Positions 20,162 to 29,162 of a stretch of 64,000 bases of DNA are shown in pieces. Below the pieces are notes generated by a model. That model saw only the letters and a list, made by a program, of their open reading frames with translations, did not search any database and had not been told where the DNA came from. The stretch's first letter is position 1. Each line of letters begins with the position of its first letter. Source of the DNA: Deltaproteobacteria bacterium. GTDB lineage: Bacteria > Myxococcota_A > UBA9042 > PHBI01. The DNA lies in NCBI GenBank assembly GCA_020632715.1, contig JACKFA010000009.1:310001-374000 (forward strand), given 5' to 3'. Both the position numbers and the translations under genes were made by a program.

Positions 20162-21547
20162 TCAGGCGCCGAGCGCGTGGAGGGCGCCCGAGAGACGGCT
20201 GATGGCGTCGACCTCGGGCCCGAACGTCGCGAGGAGGGCGCCCGCGGCGAAGCCGGGGTGCTCTTCCCGGAGGCGCTGCATGTGGTCGCGGGCGCGCTCC
20301 CCCTGCCCCGCGCACCAGCGGCTCGCCGCGGCCATCGCGCGCGCGAACGGGTAGCCGGGCGCCGCGATGACGGCCTGCTCGGCGGCGGCGGCGGCCTCGA
20401 GGTACTCGCCGCGCGCGAAGTGGAGGGCGGCGAGCCCGGCGACGAACGCGCGCGGGCCGAGCCGCTCGGCGTGTCGCATCGCGACGAGGGCCTCGTCGCT
20501 GCGCCCCGAGACGTGGAGGCTCTGCGCGAGCAGCGCGTGGCCCGCCGCGAAGCTCGGGTTCTTGCCGATCGCGACGCGAGCGGCGCGCGCCGTCGCCTCG
20601 TAGTCGCCGCGCGACTGCTCGAGCCGCGCGCTCAGGTACCAGCCCTCGGCGCCGTGCGGGGCGAGCTCCATGCAGCGGACGGCGCTCGTCGCGAGCAGGT
20701 CGCGCCCGTCGCGCGATGAGCCCCACTGGTTCAGCACGCGGTCGAAGGCGCAGAGCCCGAGCGCGAAGTGCGCGAGCGCGAGGTTCGGATCGCGCGCGAC
20801 GGCGGCCCGCAGGTGCTCCACCGCCGCGGCGTTGGGGCCCGCGGCGCGCTGGCTCGCGAGCCCGAGGCCGAGGTGGGCGAGCTCCCACGCGGCGAGATCC
20901 TCGGGGTGGATGTCGTGGCGGAGCGTCGCCTGGACCCGGCGGAGGAGGAGCGGGTGGGCGCTCGCCACGATGGTCGCGCAGATCTCGTCTTGCACGAGGA
21001 AGAGCTCGCGGCCATCGAAGTCGAAGCGCTCGGTCCAGAGGACGTGCCCGCTCCCCGCGTCGATGAGCCGCGCCGCGACGCGCCCGCGCTCCCCCTCGAG
21101 GCGGAGCGTGCCGTCGACGATGAAGCTCGCGCCGAGCTCCACGCCGACCTCGACCGGCGTCGCGCCGCGGGCGCGCGCGGCGGCGGCGTGCGCGATGACG
21201 GGGAGCCAGGCCGAGCGCGCGAAGAGGGCCGCGAGGTCGTAGGCGACCCCGTTCGCGGCGGCGCGGGTGCGCGCGTCGTCGTCGACCGGCTCGAAGGGCA
21301 GCACCGCGAGGGCGGGCGCGCGCAGCACGGTCTCGACGCGGTCGGCGCGCGACGCGCACTCCGCGTAGCGCATCGCCGCCTCGGTCCGGTTCGTGACGTC
21401 GAGGGTGGCGAGGATGGCGGTGACGTGGGTGCGCACGGTGGTCGGCGAGATCCCGAGGACCGAGCCGATCTCGGCGTTCGTGAGCCCCTTGGCCAGGAGC
21501 TCGAGGATCTCGCGTTGCCGCGACGAGAGCTTCTCGAGATCACCCAC
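20162..21547 (-). CDS. LuxR-type HTH regulator with FlgO-like and TPR domains
   Basis: The 461-residue protein begins with a LuxR/GerE helix-turn-helix (LSSRQREILELLAKGLTNAEIGSVLGISPTTVRTHV, about residues 6-60). A region follows that starts LAVLPFEPV...RAAANGVAYDLAALF, resembling the FlgO/adenylate-cyclase-associated fold (about 75-190). The rest is a TPR array (about 195-455) with alternating small and aromatic residues. Having the HTH at the N-terminus is the reverse of classic LuxR proteins. It is probably a cytoplasmic regulator whose TPRs bind a protein partner. It follows putA on the same strand after 61 bp and could regulate or be co-transcribed with it. Its stop abuts that of the preceding convergent gene. 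Confidence 0.82.
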   Translation of the reverse strand: MGDLEKLSSRQREILELLAKGLTNAEIGSVLGISPTTVRTHVTAILATLDVTNRTEAAMRYAECASRADRVETVLRAPALAVLPFEPVDDDARTRAAANGVAYDLAALFARSAWLPVIAHAAAARARGATPVEVGVELGASFIVDGTLRLEGERGRVAARLIDAGSGHVLWTERFDFDGRELFLVQDEICATIVASAHPLLLRRVQATLRHDIHPEDLAAWELAHLGLGLASQRAAGPNAAAVEHLRAAVARDPNLALAHFALGLCAFDRVLNQWGSSRDGRDLLATSAVRCMELAPHGAEGWYLSARLEQSRGDYEATARAARVAIGKNPSFAAGHALLAQSLHVSGRSDEALVAMRHAERLGPRAFVAGLAALHFARGEYLEAAAAAEQAVIAAPGYPFARAMAAASRWCAGQGERARDHMQRLREEHPGFAAGALLATFGPEVDAISRLSGALHALGA

Positions 21548-21608
21548 GCGACGGTCACCGTTCTTCTGTGACGGAAGGTCGGACGATGCGTCCGCGGGGT
21601 CGCTCGTG

Positions 21609-24600
21609 TCAATCCGGCGCGGGGCCCTGCCGCCGCTCGTCCTCGCGCTCGCCGAGGTTGCCGAAGCGGTGGTAGTCGACGCTCACGGCCTGCTCGTGGG
21701 CGTAGCGGAGGAGCTCGAGCCGCGCCTCGGCCACGACCGGCGGCGCGATCCACGGCACCCCCGCCGCGACACACGCGCGCGACAGCGCCTCCTCGACCGC
21801 GCCGACGACCCGCACGCGCTCGACGCCCGCGAGGCGCGCCCCCGCCGCCTCGGCGCCCTCGACGTCGCCGCCGGGGGCCGCCTCCGCCGCCTCCGGCGCC
21901 ACGCTCAGCGTCACGCGCGTCCCCGCCGCGGCCGCCGCCGCGAGCGTGAGCTCCACCGCGCGCGCCGTCGCGCCCGCCGCGACCCGCACCAACACGGACC
22001 CGCACGGCGTCACGCGGAAGCGGTTGTCCTGCCCGAGGAGCCGCTGCGGATCGACCTCGCCGAACACCTCGCGCGCCACGACCGCGGCCGGCTCGGCGCG
22101 CGCCGCGTCGGGCCCGTCGACCGCGCGCGTGAGCTGCACGACGTAGTTCGGCCCGCCCGCCTTGGCGCCCGGCCCCCAGACGCTCGCCTTCCGCCCGCCG
22201 AAGGGCTGCCGCTCGACGACGGCGCCCGTCGTGGGCCGGTTCACGTAGAGGTTCCCGGCGTCCATCGCCTCGATGAAGCGCGCCTGCTCCCGCGGCCCGA
22301 GGCTCTGGAGGCCGGCCGTGAGCCCATAGGGCGTGCCGTTCGCGAGCTCGAGCGCGTGCTCGAGGGACTCCGCCCGCATCACCGCGAGCACCGGCCCGAA
22401 GAGCTCCGTCTGGTGCGTGCGCGACCCCGCGCGGACGCCCACCTTCACCCCCGGCGACCAGAGCCGCGGGTTCGCCTCGTCGACGCGCGGCCTCACGAGC
22501 CAGTCCTCGCCGTCGTCGAGCGTCGTGAGCGCCCAGGCGAGGTCCTCGCGCGGCTCGCGGATGAGCGGCGTCACCCGCGCGCCGAGCTCCCACGACGGCC
22601 CGACGGGCACGCTCGCGACCGCGTCGCGCAGGCGCTCGTGGAACGAGGCGTCGTCGTAGACGGGGGCCTCGCAGATGAGCAGGCTCGTGGCGCTGCACTT
22701 CTGCCCCGCGTGGGAGAAGGCGCCGTGCACGACGTGCTTCACGGCGAGGTCCACGTCCGCGAGCTCGGTCACGATGGTCGCGTTCTTGCCGCCCGTCTCC
22801 GCGAAGAGCGTGAGATCCGGCCGGAGCCCCATCAGCTTCCGCGCGGTCGCCGTGCCGCCGGTCAGCACCACCGCCGCGACGCGCGGATCGCGGACGAGCG
22901 CGCTCCCCGCGGGCTCGTTGTCGCACGGCAGGAACTGCAGCACGTCGCGCGGCACGCCCGCGGCCCAGAGGACGCTCGCGAGCTCCCACGCGACGAGCCC
23001 CGTCTCCGGCGCGGGCTTCAGGATCACCACGTTCCCGGCCATCAGCGCCGCGAGCACGCCGCCCGCCGGGATCGCGAGCGGGAAGTTCCAGGGCGGCGCC
23101 ACGACGACGACCCCGAGCGGCGCGAGCGCGAGCGTCGTCCGCGCCTCCCACGGCGCGAGCGCGCGCCGGTAGTACTCCGCGAAGTCGATGGCCTCGGAGA
23201 CCTCGGCGTCGCCCTCGGGGACGGCCTTCCCGGCGTCCGCCACCATCGCCGTGACGAGGTCCGCCCGGGCCCGCGCGAGCCCCGCCGCGCACCGCCCGAG
23301 GATGGCCGCTCGCTCCGCCGACGACGTCGCCGCCCAGCGCGGCGCCGCCGCCACGGCCGCCGCGAGCGCCTCGTCGACGAGGGCGACGCCAGCCTTCGCG
23401 ATCCGGTACAGCGCGCGCCGCGGGCGCGACGGATCCTCGCCGACGCCCTCCCCGCCTGCGTCGTCGCGCACCTCCCGCCCGGCGACCACGCACGGCACGA
23501 CCAGGTCGCCCGGCATGGCCTCGCGCCGCGCGAGCGCCTCCTCGATCCAGAGCCGGTGGTGCGGGAGCGACCAGTCGGTGTCGGGCGCGTTCCGGAAGGC
23601 GTCGCCGGCGAGCGGCTCGTGGGCCTCCGAGCGCCGGTCCTGCCGCCGCCGCGGCCCGAGGGGCGCCGTGTCCGCGTCGGCCCAGGCGCGCCGGTACGCC
23701 GCCTCCTGCTCGCGCCACGGGTCGGTGCCGGGGGTGAGCCCGAAGCTGTGCCGCAGGAAGTTCTCGGGCGTCGTGTTCTCGTCGAGGCGCCGGATGAGGT
23801 AGGCGATGGCGCTCTGGAGCTCGCCCTCGGAGGCGGTCGGCGCGTAGACGAGGAGCTCCGCGCCGAGCGCCGTCACGACGCGCCCGAGCGCGCCCGCGAT
23901 GCCCTCGAGCATCTCGATCACGACGGCGTCGCCGACGTCGTGGGCGGCGCGCAGGGTGAGCGCGGTGGCGACGTCGAAGAGGTTGTGGCTCGCGACCCCG
24001 AGGCGCACGCGCGCGAGCCGCTCGGGGGTGAGCGCGTAGGCGAGCATGCGCTTGTAGTTGGCGTCGGTCCCGGCCTTGTCGAGGTAGGGGGCCTGGGGCC
24101 AGCCGTGGACGGCCGCGTCGACGCGCTCCATCGCGAGGTTCGCGCCCTTCACGAGGCGCACGCGGATGGGCGCGCCGCCGCCCGCGACGCGCGCGGCCGC
24201 CCAGGCGTCGAGCTCCCGCTGCACGAGGTGGCTGTCGGGGAGGTAGGCCTGGAGGACGATGGCGCCGGTGAACGAGGCGAACTCGGGCTCGCCGAGGACG
24301 CGCTCGAAGAGGGCGACGGTCAGGTGCAGGTCGCGGTACTCCTCCATGTCGAGCGTCACGAGCTTCGGCCGCGCGCCGCCGCCGGGGAGCTGGTAGGGCG
24401 CGGCCATCGCGGCGCGGTAGAGGCGGCGCAGGCGATCCGCGAGGACGTCGAGGGTGCGCGCCTCGCCGAGGAGGTCGATCTGCGAGGCGATGGAGCTGAC
24501 CTTCACCGAGATGCAGGCGACGTCGGGGCGCGCGGCGAGCCCGAGGTAGCGCTCGAGCCGGGCCTCGGCCTCGTCCTCGCCGAGGATGGCCTCGCCGAGC

Positions 24601-25094
24601 TGGTTCACGTTGACGTGCGCGCCCGTGGCGCGGCGCGCGGCGATCTGCCGCCCGAGGACGGTCGGATCGGCGTCGAGCACGTAGCGGTGCATCTCGGCGG
24701 CGATGCGGCGGATCACGAACGGCACGAGGAGCCTCGGCGCGAGCGGGCCGATGAGGCGGAACGCGCGGAGCTGCTGGCGATCGAGCCACGGGAAGTAGCG
24801 CGGGATCCCGTAGTGGCGGAGCAGGAAGCGGAGCTGGTCGGCGACGCGGGCGGGCACCCGCGGGCGGAGGGCGCGGTCCGTCAGCGCGGTCGTCAGGAGG
24901 CGGCCGTCGCGGTCCTCCATGAGGCGCGCGAGGCGGGCCTGGTCCTTCCGCTCGGCGGCGGTCGTCCAGGCGTTGGCGAGGCGCTGCATCCCCTCGGCGA
25001 GGGCCACGGCCGCGCTCGCGACGTCGGCGGGCGGGCGCCCGCGGAGCGCGTCGAGCTGGGCCTTCAGGGACAAGAGGTCGGCGTCGGTGCCCAT
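21609..25094 (-). CDS. putA: Bifunctional proline dehydrogenase / L-glutamate-gamma-semialdehyde dehydrogenase
   Basis: The 1161-residue enzyme converts proline to glutamate in two steps. The N-terminal part (about 60-450) is an FAD-dependent proline dehydrogenase barrel: VSVK-type CISVKVSSI, RLVKGANLAMER and YAPTASEGELQSAIAYLIRRLDEN. The middle (about 520-990) is an aldehyde dehydrogenase: PWNFPLAIP, catalytic Glu in FAETGGKNATI, catalytic Cys in HAGQKCSATS, and ELFGPVLAV. A third, diverged C-terminal domain follows (about 1000-1160). There is no N-terminal ribbon-helix-helix DNA-binding domain, so it is not self-regulating like enterobacterial PutA. The ATG at 25094 has GAGGAT 6 nt upstream. 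The gene is divergent from a small membrane-protein gene and upstream of the LuxR-type regulator. Confidence 0.93.
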   Translation of the reverse strand: MGTDADLLSLKAQLDALRGRPPADVASAAVALAEGMQRLANAWTTAAERKDQARLARLMEDRDGRLLTTALTDRALRPRVPARVADQLRFLLRHYGIPRYFPWLDRQQLRAFRLIGPLAPRLLVPFVIRRIAAEMHRYVLDADPTVLGRQIAARRATGAHVNVNQLGEAILGEDEAEARLERYLGLAARPDVACISVKVSSIASQIDLLGEARTLDVLADRLRRLYRAAMAAPYQLPGGGARPKLVTLDMEEYRDLHLTVALFERVLGEPEFASFTGAIVLQAYLPDSHLVQRELDAWAAARVAGGGAPIRVRLVKGANLAMERVDAAVHGWPQAPYLDKAGTDANYKRMLAYALTPERLARVRLGVASHNLFDVATALTLRAAHDVGDAVVIEMLEGIAGALGRVVTALGAELLVYAPTASEGELQSAIAYLIRRLDENTTPENFLRHSFGLTPGTDPWREQEAAYRRAWADADTAPLGPRRRQDRRSEAHEPLAGDAFRNAPDTDWSLPHHRLWIEEALARREAMPGDLVVPCVVAGREVRDDAGGEGVGEDPSRPRRALYRIAKAGVALVDEALAAAVAAAPRWAATSSAERAAILGRCAAGLARARADLVTAMVADAGKAVPEGDAEVSEAIDFAEYYRRALAPWEARTTLALAPLGVVVVAPPWNFPLAIPAGGVLAALMAGNVVILKPAPETGLVAWELASVLWAAGVPRDVLQFLPCDNEPAGSALVRDPRVAAVVLTGGTATARKLMGLRPDLTLFAETGGKNATIVTELADVDLAVKHVVHGAFSHAGQKCSATSLLICEAPVYDDASFHERLRDAVASVPVGPSWELGARVTPLIREPREDLAWALTTLDDGEDWLVRPRVDEANPRLWSPGVKVGVRAGSRTHQTELFGPVLAVMRAESLEHALELANGTPYGLTAGLQSLGPREQARFIEAMDAGNLYVNRPTTGAVVERQPFGGRKASVWGPGAKAGGPNYVVQLTRAVDGPDAARAEPAAVVAREVFGEVDPQRLLGQDNRFRVTPCGSVLVRVAAGATARAVELTLAAAAAAGTRVTLSVAPEAAEAAPGGDVEGAEAAGARLAGVERVRVVGAVEEALSRACVAAGVPWIAPPVVAEARLELLRYAHEQAVSVDYHRFGNLGEREDERRQGPAPD

Positions 25095-25162
25095 GCGCGC
25101 ATCCTCGCGCGAGTCGACGCCGGCGGCAACGGCCCGCCCGTCGCCCCGGCGACGCGCGCTCT

Positions 25163-25191
25163 TTGACGGCGAGCCCGGCGCCGCCGATGCT
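25163..25191 (+). promoter_or_regulatory. Sigma-70-type promoter, leaderless
   Basis: TTGACG (25163-25168), a 17-bp spacer, and GATGCT (25186-25191) are followed after 6 nt by the GTG at 25198. Transcription would start at or next to the start codon, and no ribosome-binding site is visible. Confidence 0.5.
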
Positions 25192-25197
25192 GCCGGC

Positions 25198-25767
25198 GTG
25201 ACGCCCGCGAGCCCCGAGCCAGCGCGCACCGGCGCCCCCCGGCGCCCCCTGCTGTGGGGGCTCGGCGCCCTCGCGCTCGCCGGGGCCGTCGTGGCGTCGA
25301 TCGCGCTCGCGACGTCGTCTCCGCCGCCCGCGCCGCCTGCGACCACGAGCGGCGCGGCCCCACCGGCCGCCCTCGCGGCGTGGCTCCCCGCGGACGCCGT
25401 GGCCGTCGTCGGGGTCGACCTCTCGAACGCGCGCGCCGCCGAGGCCGCCCTCGGCCCGACGGCCGCGGCGGTCCTCCGGGGGCTCGCGGGCGTGGACGAC
25501 GATCTCGCCGCGCTCCGCTGGATCGCGGTCGCCCTCCGCCCCGAGGACGGCGGCCTCGCCGCGGTCGTCGCCGTCGCCGCCAGCGACGACGCCGCCGCGA
25601 TGCGCCTCCGCGTGAAGCTCTCGGGCGCCCTCCCCGCCGTCCCCGAGCCGCTGCGGGGCCTCCTCGGGCGGGCGAGCGTCGCCCGCTCGGGGGCCGTGCT
25701 CACGCTCTCCGTCACGCCGACGCCCGCCGAGCGCGAGGCCGTGGTCCGGTGGCTCGCCGGGCGCTGA
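25198..25767 (+). CDS. Small membrane-anchored protein of unknown function
   Basis: The 189-residue protein starts with a short Pro/Arg-rich cytoplasmic tail, one transmembrane segment (LLWGLGALALAGAVVASIALA, about residues 17-37) and a Pro/Ala linker. An Ala/Leu/Arg-rich globular domain follows, beginning LAAWLPADAVAVVGVDL. That opening resembles proteins of the type 'DUF with ADAVAVV.D' seen as periplasmic domains in Myxococcota, but no family was recognised. The GTG start was chosen because it lies 6 nt after a good TTGACG-N17-GATGCT promoter and no earlier start fits the signal-anchor. Base composition and codon use match the neighbours. Confidence 0.65.
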   Translation: MTPASPEPARTGAPRRPLLWGLGALALAGAVVASIALATSSPPPAPPATTSGAAPPAALAAWLPADAVAVVGVDLSNARAAEAALGPTAAAVLRGLAGVDDDLAALRWIAVALRPEDGGLAAVVAVAASDDAAAMRLRVKLSGALPAVPEPLRGLLGRASVARSGAVLTLSVTPTPAEREAVVRWLAGR

Positions 25768-25789
25768 ACGGCCGCGCAGTAGAAGTTCC

Positions 25790-25818
25790 TTGAGCCCCGG
25801 CGGGGCGCGGCGCAGAAT
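25790..25818 (+). promoter_or_regulatory. Candidate sigma-70-type promoter of the quinone oxidoreductase gene
   Basis: TTGAGC (25790-25795), a 17-bp spacer and CAGAAT (25813-25818) precede the ATG at 25851. The -10 is a weak match. This promoter would give a leader of about 25 nt containing the ribosome-binding site GGGGAGAGG. Confidence 0.35.
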
Positions 25819-25850
25819 GCGCCCGAGCCCAGCCAGCCGAGGGGAGAGGC

Positions 25851-26846
25851 ATGCGCGCTGCAGTCATCACGAAGCCCGGAGGTCCGGAGGTCCTCGCGAT
25901 CCGCGAGGTCGAGGACCCCGAGCCCGGCCCGTGGGACGTGCTCGTGCGCGTCGAGGCGTCGGCCCTGAACCGGGCCGACATCCTGCAGCGCCGCGGCTTC
26001 TACCCCGCGCCACCGGGGGTCGCGAGCGACATCCCCGGCCTCGAGCTCAGCGGCACCGTCGCGGCCACGGGCGAGCACGTGACGCGCTTCGCGGTCGGCG
26101 ACCGCGTGATGGGGCTCGTCGGCGGCGGGGCGTGCGCCGATCTCGCCGTGCTGCACGAGCGCGAGGCGATCCGGGTGCCCGCGGGCCTCACGGCGACCGA
26201 CGCCGCCGCCATCCCCGAGGCGTTCGTGACCGCGTTCGACGCGATCGTGCTCCAAGGCGGGCTCGCGAGCGGCCAGTGGCTCATGGTCGACGCGGTCGGG
26301 AGCGGCGTCGGCACGGCGGCGATCCAGATCGCCCGCGCGCTCGGCGCGAGGAGCGCGGGCTCGTCGCGGACGGCGGAGAAGCTCGAGCGCTGCGGACCGC
26401 TCGGGCTCGACCTCGCGGTCGTCGGCACCACGGACGACCTCGCGAAGCGCGCCAAGGCCGAGCTCGGCGACGGCGTCGCGGTCGCGCTCTCGCTCGTGGG
26501 CGGCGCCGGCGTCGCGGCGATGGTCGCCGCGATGCGCGCGACGGGGACCATCGTGCTCGTCGGGCTCCTCGCCGGCACACAGGCGAACCTCCCGCTCCGC
26601 GACGTGCTGGGGAAGCGCCTCGCGATCGTCGGCACCGTGCTCCGGAGCCGCCCGATCGAGGAGAAGATCGCCGTCGCGCGCGCCTTCGAGGACCGGATCG
26701 TGCCCCTCTTCGAAGCGCACGGGACGGCGCCGCCGCGGCTCCACCCGGTCGTCGACACCGTGCTGCCGCTCGACGAGATCGCCTCGGCGCACACGCTCGT
26801 CGAGCAGAACGCCACCTTCGGGAAGGTCGTCCTCTCGCATGCCTGA
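25851..26846 (+). CDS. Zinc-free NAD(P)H:quinone oxidoreductase (medium-chain dehydrogenase family)
   Basis: The 331-residue protein is a medium-chain dehydrogenase/reductase of the quinone oxidoreductase (PIG3/QOR) group. The N-terminal GroES-like domain has VEASALNRADILQRRGFYPAPPG and GLELSGTV. The nucleotide-binding domain has VDAVGSGVGTAAIQIARALGA, where the usual Gly-rich turn is GSGVGTAA. There is no structural or catalytic zinc cysteine set. These enzymes reduce quinones or other activated carbonyl compounds in the cytoplasm. GGGGAGAGG lies a few bases before the ATG. The 3' end overlaps the L,D-transpeptidase gene by 8 bp, so the two are translationally coupled despite unrelated functions. 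Confidence 0.9.
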   Translation: MRAAVITKPGGPEVLAIREVEDPEPGPWDVLVRVEASALNRADILQRRGFYPAPPGVASDIPGLELSGTVAATGEHVTRFAVGDRVMGLVGGGACADLAVLHEREAIRVPAGLTATDAAAIPEAFVTAFDAIVLQGGLASGQWLMVDAVGSGVGTAAIQIARALGARSAGSSRTAEKLERCGPLGLDLAVVGTTDDLAKRAKAELGDGVAVALSLVGGAGVAAMVAAMRATGTIVLVGLLAGTQANLPLRDVLGKRLAIVGTVLRSRPIEEKIAVARAFEDRIVPLFEAHGTAPPRLHPVVDTVLPLDEIASAHTLVEQNATFGKVVLSHA

Positions 26847-28266
26847 GCCGCGTCTCATCGCGCGCGCGGCGCTCTTCGGCGCGCTCGCCACGTCGCTCCT
26901 CGCCAGCGGGTCGACGGCGCTCGCCGCCGAGCCGACGGCGGGAGCGGAGGCGGCGACGGCCGCGGACACGCCGCCCGCGACGTCGCCCGCGCCCATCGAC
27001 GCCGAGGACCGCGCCGCCCTCGGGGCGCTGGGGGCTGCGCTCCCGACCCACGGCGTGCTGCCGCCGAAGCGCCCGGGGGCGACCGCCGACGACGACGCCT
27101 GGCGCGCCTACGCCGGCGCCCTGCTCGCGGTGTTCGCGCCGGATCACCTCGGGCCCACCGAGCGCGCGCGCCTCCTCCGCGACGTCCGCCCCCTCGCGCC
27201 GGCCATCCGGGCCCTCGTGCCGACGCACCGCCGCTACCGCGCGCTGCAGGCGGCGCTCGCGCTCGCGGCGCGGCGCGAGCTCGGCCCGCAGCCGCTCATC
27301 GGCGATCCGCCCTACGAGGTGCGCGTCGGCGTCACGGCCCCCGAGGTCGCGACGCTCCGGGACCGGCTCCTGCTCGAGGGCTACGGCGACGCGAGCGTCA
27401 CGGGGAAGCTGCGCGCCTACTTCGACCACCGCCTGAAGCGGGCGCTCTGGAAGTGGCAGCAGGACCACGGGCTCCCGGTGACGGTCGTGCTCGACCCGCT
27501 CACGCGGCGCCGCCTCGACGAGCCGCTCCCGAACGAGGTCCGCGCGCTGGCCGTCGCCCTCCGGCGCTGGCGCCGCCTCGATCTCCGCGAGGATCGCGGG
27601 CGGCAGATCGTCGTGCACCTGAACGCCTACCGCCTCGAGGCCGACGAGGACGGGCGCGAGAAGGTCGCGATGAAGGTGATCATCGGGCGGGCGACGGCGG
27701 TCGACGCGACGCCGGCGATGTCGGCGCCGCTCGACGCGGTCGTGACGAACCCCGACTGGCGCGTGCCGCGGCGGATCGTCGAGGAGTCGATGCGCGCGCG
27801 GGCTGCGGACGATCCGGCGGCGCTCGAGGCCGAGGGCTACGAGGTGAAGGTCGGCAAGGGCGGCGAGTGGCTCGTCCGGCAGCCGCCGGGGCCCGACAAC
27901 CCCCTCGGGGTGCTGAAGTTCCGGCTCCGCGGCACGGACGGCGTGTACCTCCACGACACGTCGGCGCCGAAGCTCTTCAAGAAGGAGGCGCGCGCGCTCT
28001 CGCACGGCTGCGTGCGGCTCGAGCGGCCGCGCGAGCTCGCGGCGTGGCTCGTCCCCGAGCGGCGCGCGGACGTCACGGGGGAGCTCTCCGGCGGCCCGAC
28101 GGAGCGGATCCCGGTCGAGCCGGCGGCGACCGTGCACTTCCTCTACGCGACGACCGCGGTCGACGCGGCGGGGCGCGTCGAGCACTTCCCCGACGTCTAC
28201 GGCCGCGACGCCGAGGAGGCGCCGGTCGACGTGGCGGCGCTCGTCAAGGCGCTCGCCGAGGAGTGA
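26839..28266 (+). CDS. L,D-transpeptidase (YkuD fold), YcbB-like
   Basis: The 475-residue protein has a signal peptide (to about residue 29), a helical N-terminal region, and a peptidoglycan-binding-like stretch near 180-225 (LRAYFDHRLKRALWKWQQDHGLPV). The catalytic YkuD domain spans about 245-440, with YLHDTS and the active-site motif SHGCVRL near 388-394. This enzyme makes 3-3 cross-links in peptidoglycan or attaches proteins to it, in the periplasm. The overall length and order match the YcbB/LdtD group. It overlaps the preceding quinone oxidoreductase gene by 8 bp. A 17-bp palindrome lies in the 38-bp gap to the next, convergent gene. Confidence 0.9.
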   Translation: MPEPRLIARAALFGALATSLLASGSTALAAEPTAGAEAATAADTPPATSPAPIDAEDRAALGALGAALPTHGVLPPKRPGATADDDAWRAYAGALLAVFAPDHLGPTERARLLRDVRPLAPAIRALVPTHRRYRALQAALALAARRELGPQPLIGDPPYEVRVGVTAPEVATLRDRLLLEGYGDASVTGKLRAYFDHRLKRALWKWQQDHGLPVTVVLDPLTRRRLDEPLPNEVRALAVALRRWRRLDLREDRGRQIVVHLNAYRLEADEDGREKVAMKVIIGRATAVDATPAMSAPLDAVVTNPDWRVPRRIVEESMRARAADDPAALEAEGYEVKVGKGGEWLVRQPPGPDNPLGVLKFRLRGTDGVYLHDTSAPKLFKKEARALSHGCVRLERPRELAAWLVPERRADVTGELSGGPTERIPVEPAATVHFLYATTAVDAAGRVEHFPDVYGRDAEEAPVDVAALVKALAEE

Positions 28267-28276
28267 GCGGGGCGAA

Positions 28277-28293
28277 AGTGAACGCCATTCACT
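28277..28293. repeat. Palindrome between convergent genes
   Basis: AGTGAACGCCATTCACT has 6-bp arms and a 5-base centre. It is almost identical to the site at 53729-53743, and both lie in short gaps between converging genes. It could be a short bidirectional stem-loop or a protein-binding site. Confidence 0.4.
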
Positions 28294-28304
28294 CGCGCCG
28301 GGGG

Positions 28305-29045
28305 TCAGTCCGGGGGCTCGACGGTGCCGCCGCGGGCGTAGCGCTCGGCGAGGATCCGCAGCTGCCGGTCGAGGGCGTCCACGCCGCCGTCGGCGAAGAC
28401 GCGGTGGAGACGGCTCCGCCAGGTGCGGATGAGGCTGACGCCGTCGAGCGTGACGTTGAAGACGCGCCACTCGGGGTCGCGGTAGATGAGGTCGAGCTCG
28501 ACGACGCGGTCTGAGCGCGTCCGCGGTACGCCGATCCGCACGCGCACGGAGGCGTGATCGCAGGAGACGTCGCTCCGGAGCACCTCGATGGGGTTCCGGT
28601 GCGGATCCTCGAGCCCCTTCAGGTAGCGGCGCCGCAGCATGCGGTCGAGGTCCTGCTTCCACTGCTCGTGCTGCTCGGTGGTCCCGGCGTCCCACGCGCC
28701 CGCGAGCACGCTGCGCGCGAACGCCTCGACGTCGATGAGGCGGTCGACCAGGGCGTCGAGGCGGGTCTCGAGGATGGTCTGCCCGCGCGGCCCCGGGAGG
28801 CGGGCGCGGTAGAGGCGCGCGAACTCGGCGTAGGCGGCCTCGACGGCGAGGCGCGGCGAGGCGGCGTCGAGGGCGCAGTGGACGGCCTCGGAGCGCGGCT
28901 CTGGGGCCTCCACCTCGGCGTCCGGGTCCGGGGGCGGCGCGGGGCGCGCGGAGGCCGGGGGCGCAGCCCCGAGGGACGTCAGGGCGACGACGAGGAGGAG
29001 TGTTGCGGGCGGCTTGACGCCCGGGCGCTGGGAGCGAGCGATCAC
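28305..29045 (-). CDS. MlaC/Ttg2-like phospholipid-binding periplasmic protein
   Basis: The 246-residue protein has an N-terminal signal sequence (about to residue 33), an acidic Pro-rich linker, and a domain resembling MlaC. Visible parts are RLIDVEAFARSVLAGAWDAGTTEQHEQWKQDLDRML and, later, VVELDLIYRDPEWRVFNVTLDGVSLIRTWRS, the beta strands that form the lipid pocket. MlaC shuttles phospholipids between the outer and inner membranes. No mlaD, mlaE or mlaF genes are next to it, so it is an orphan. A good promoter (TTGTGA-N18-TAGAAT) ends 6 nt before the GTG, suggesting a leaderless transcript. It is divergent from the acyltransferase gene. Confidence 0.8.
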   Translation of the reverse strand: MIARSQRPGVKPPATLLLVVALTSLGAAPPASARPAPPPDPDAEVEAPEPRSEAVHCALDAASPRLAVEAAYAEFARLYRARLPGPRGQTILETRLDALVDRLIDVEAFARSVLAGAWDAGTTEQHEQWKQDLDRMLRRRYLKGLEDPHRNPIEVLRSDVSCDHASVRVRIGVPRTRSDRVVELDLIYRDPEWRVFNVTLDGVSLIRTWRSRLHRVFADGGVDALDRQLRILAERYARGGTVEPPD

Positions 29046-29051
29046 GGCGGC

Positions 29052-29081
29052 ATTCTACGGGAGTCGGAACGCGGATCACAA
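29052..29081 (-). promoter_or_regulatory. Sigma-70-type promoter, leaderless, for the MlaC-like gene
   Basis: On the minus strand TTGTGA (29076-29081), an 18-bp spacer and TAGAAT (29052-29057) are followed after 6 nt by the GTG at 29045. No ribosome-binding site is present between. Confidence 0.5.
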
Positions 29082-29162
29082 CGCGGGAGCCGTGGTCTCC
29101 ATGCCGTCGTCGTGGCGCGCGTGATGTGGGCGCCCGGGCGAGAGATGGTGTAGGGTCAGCGC

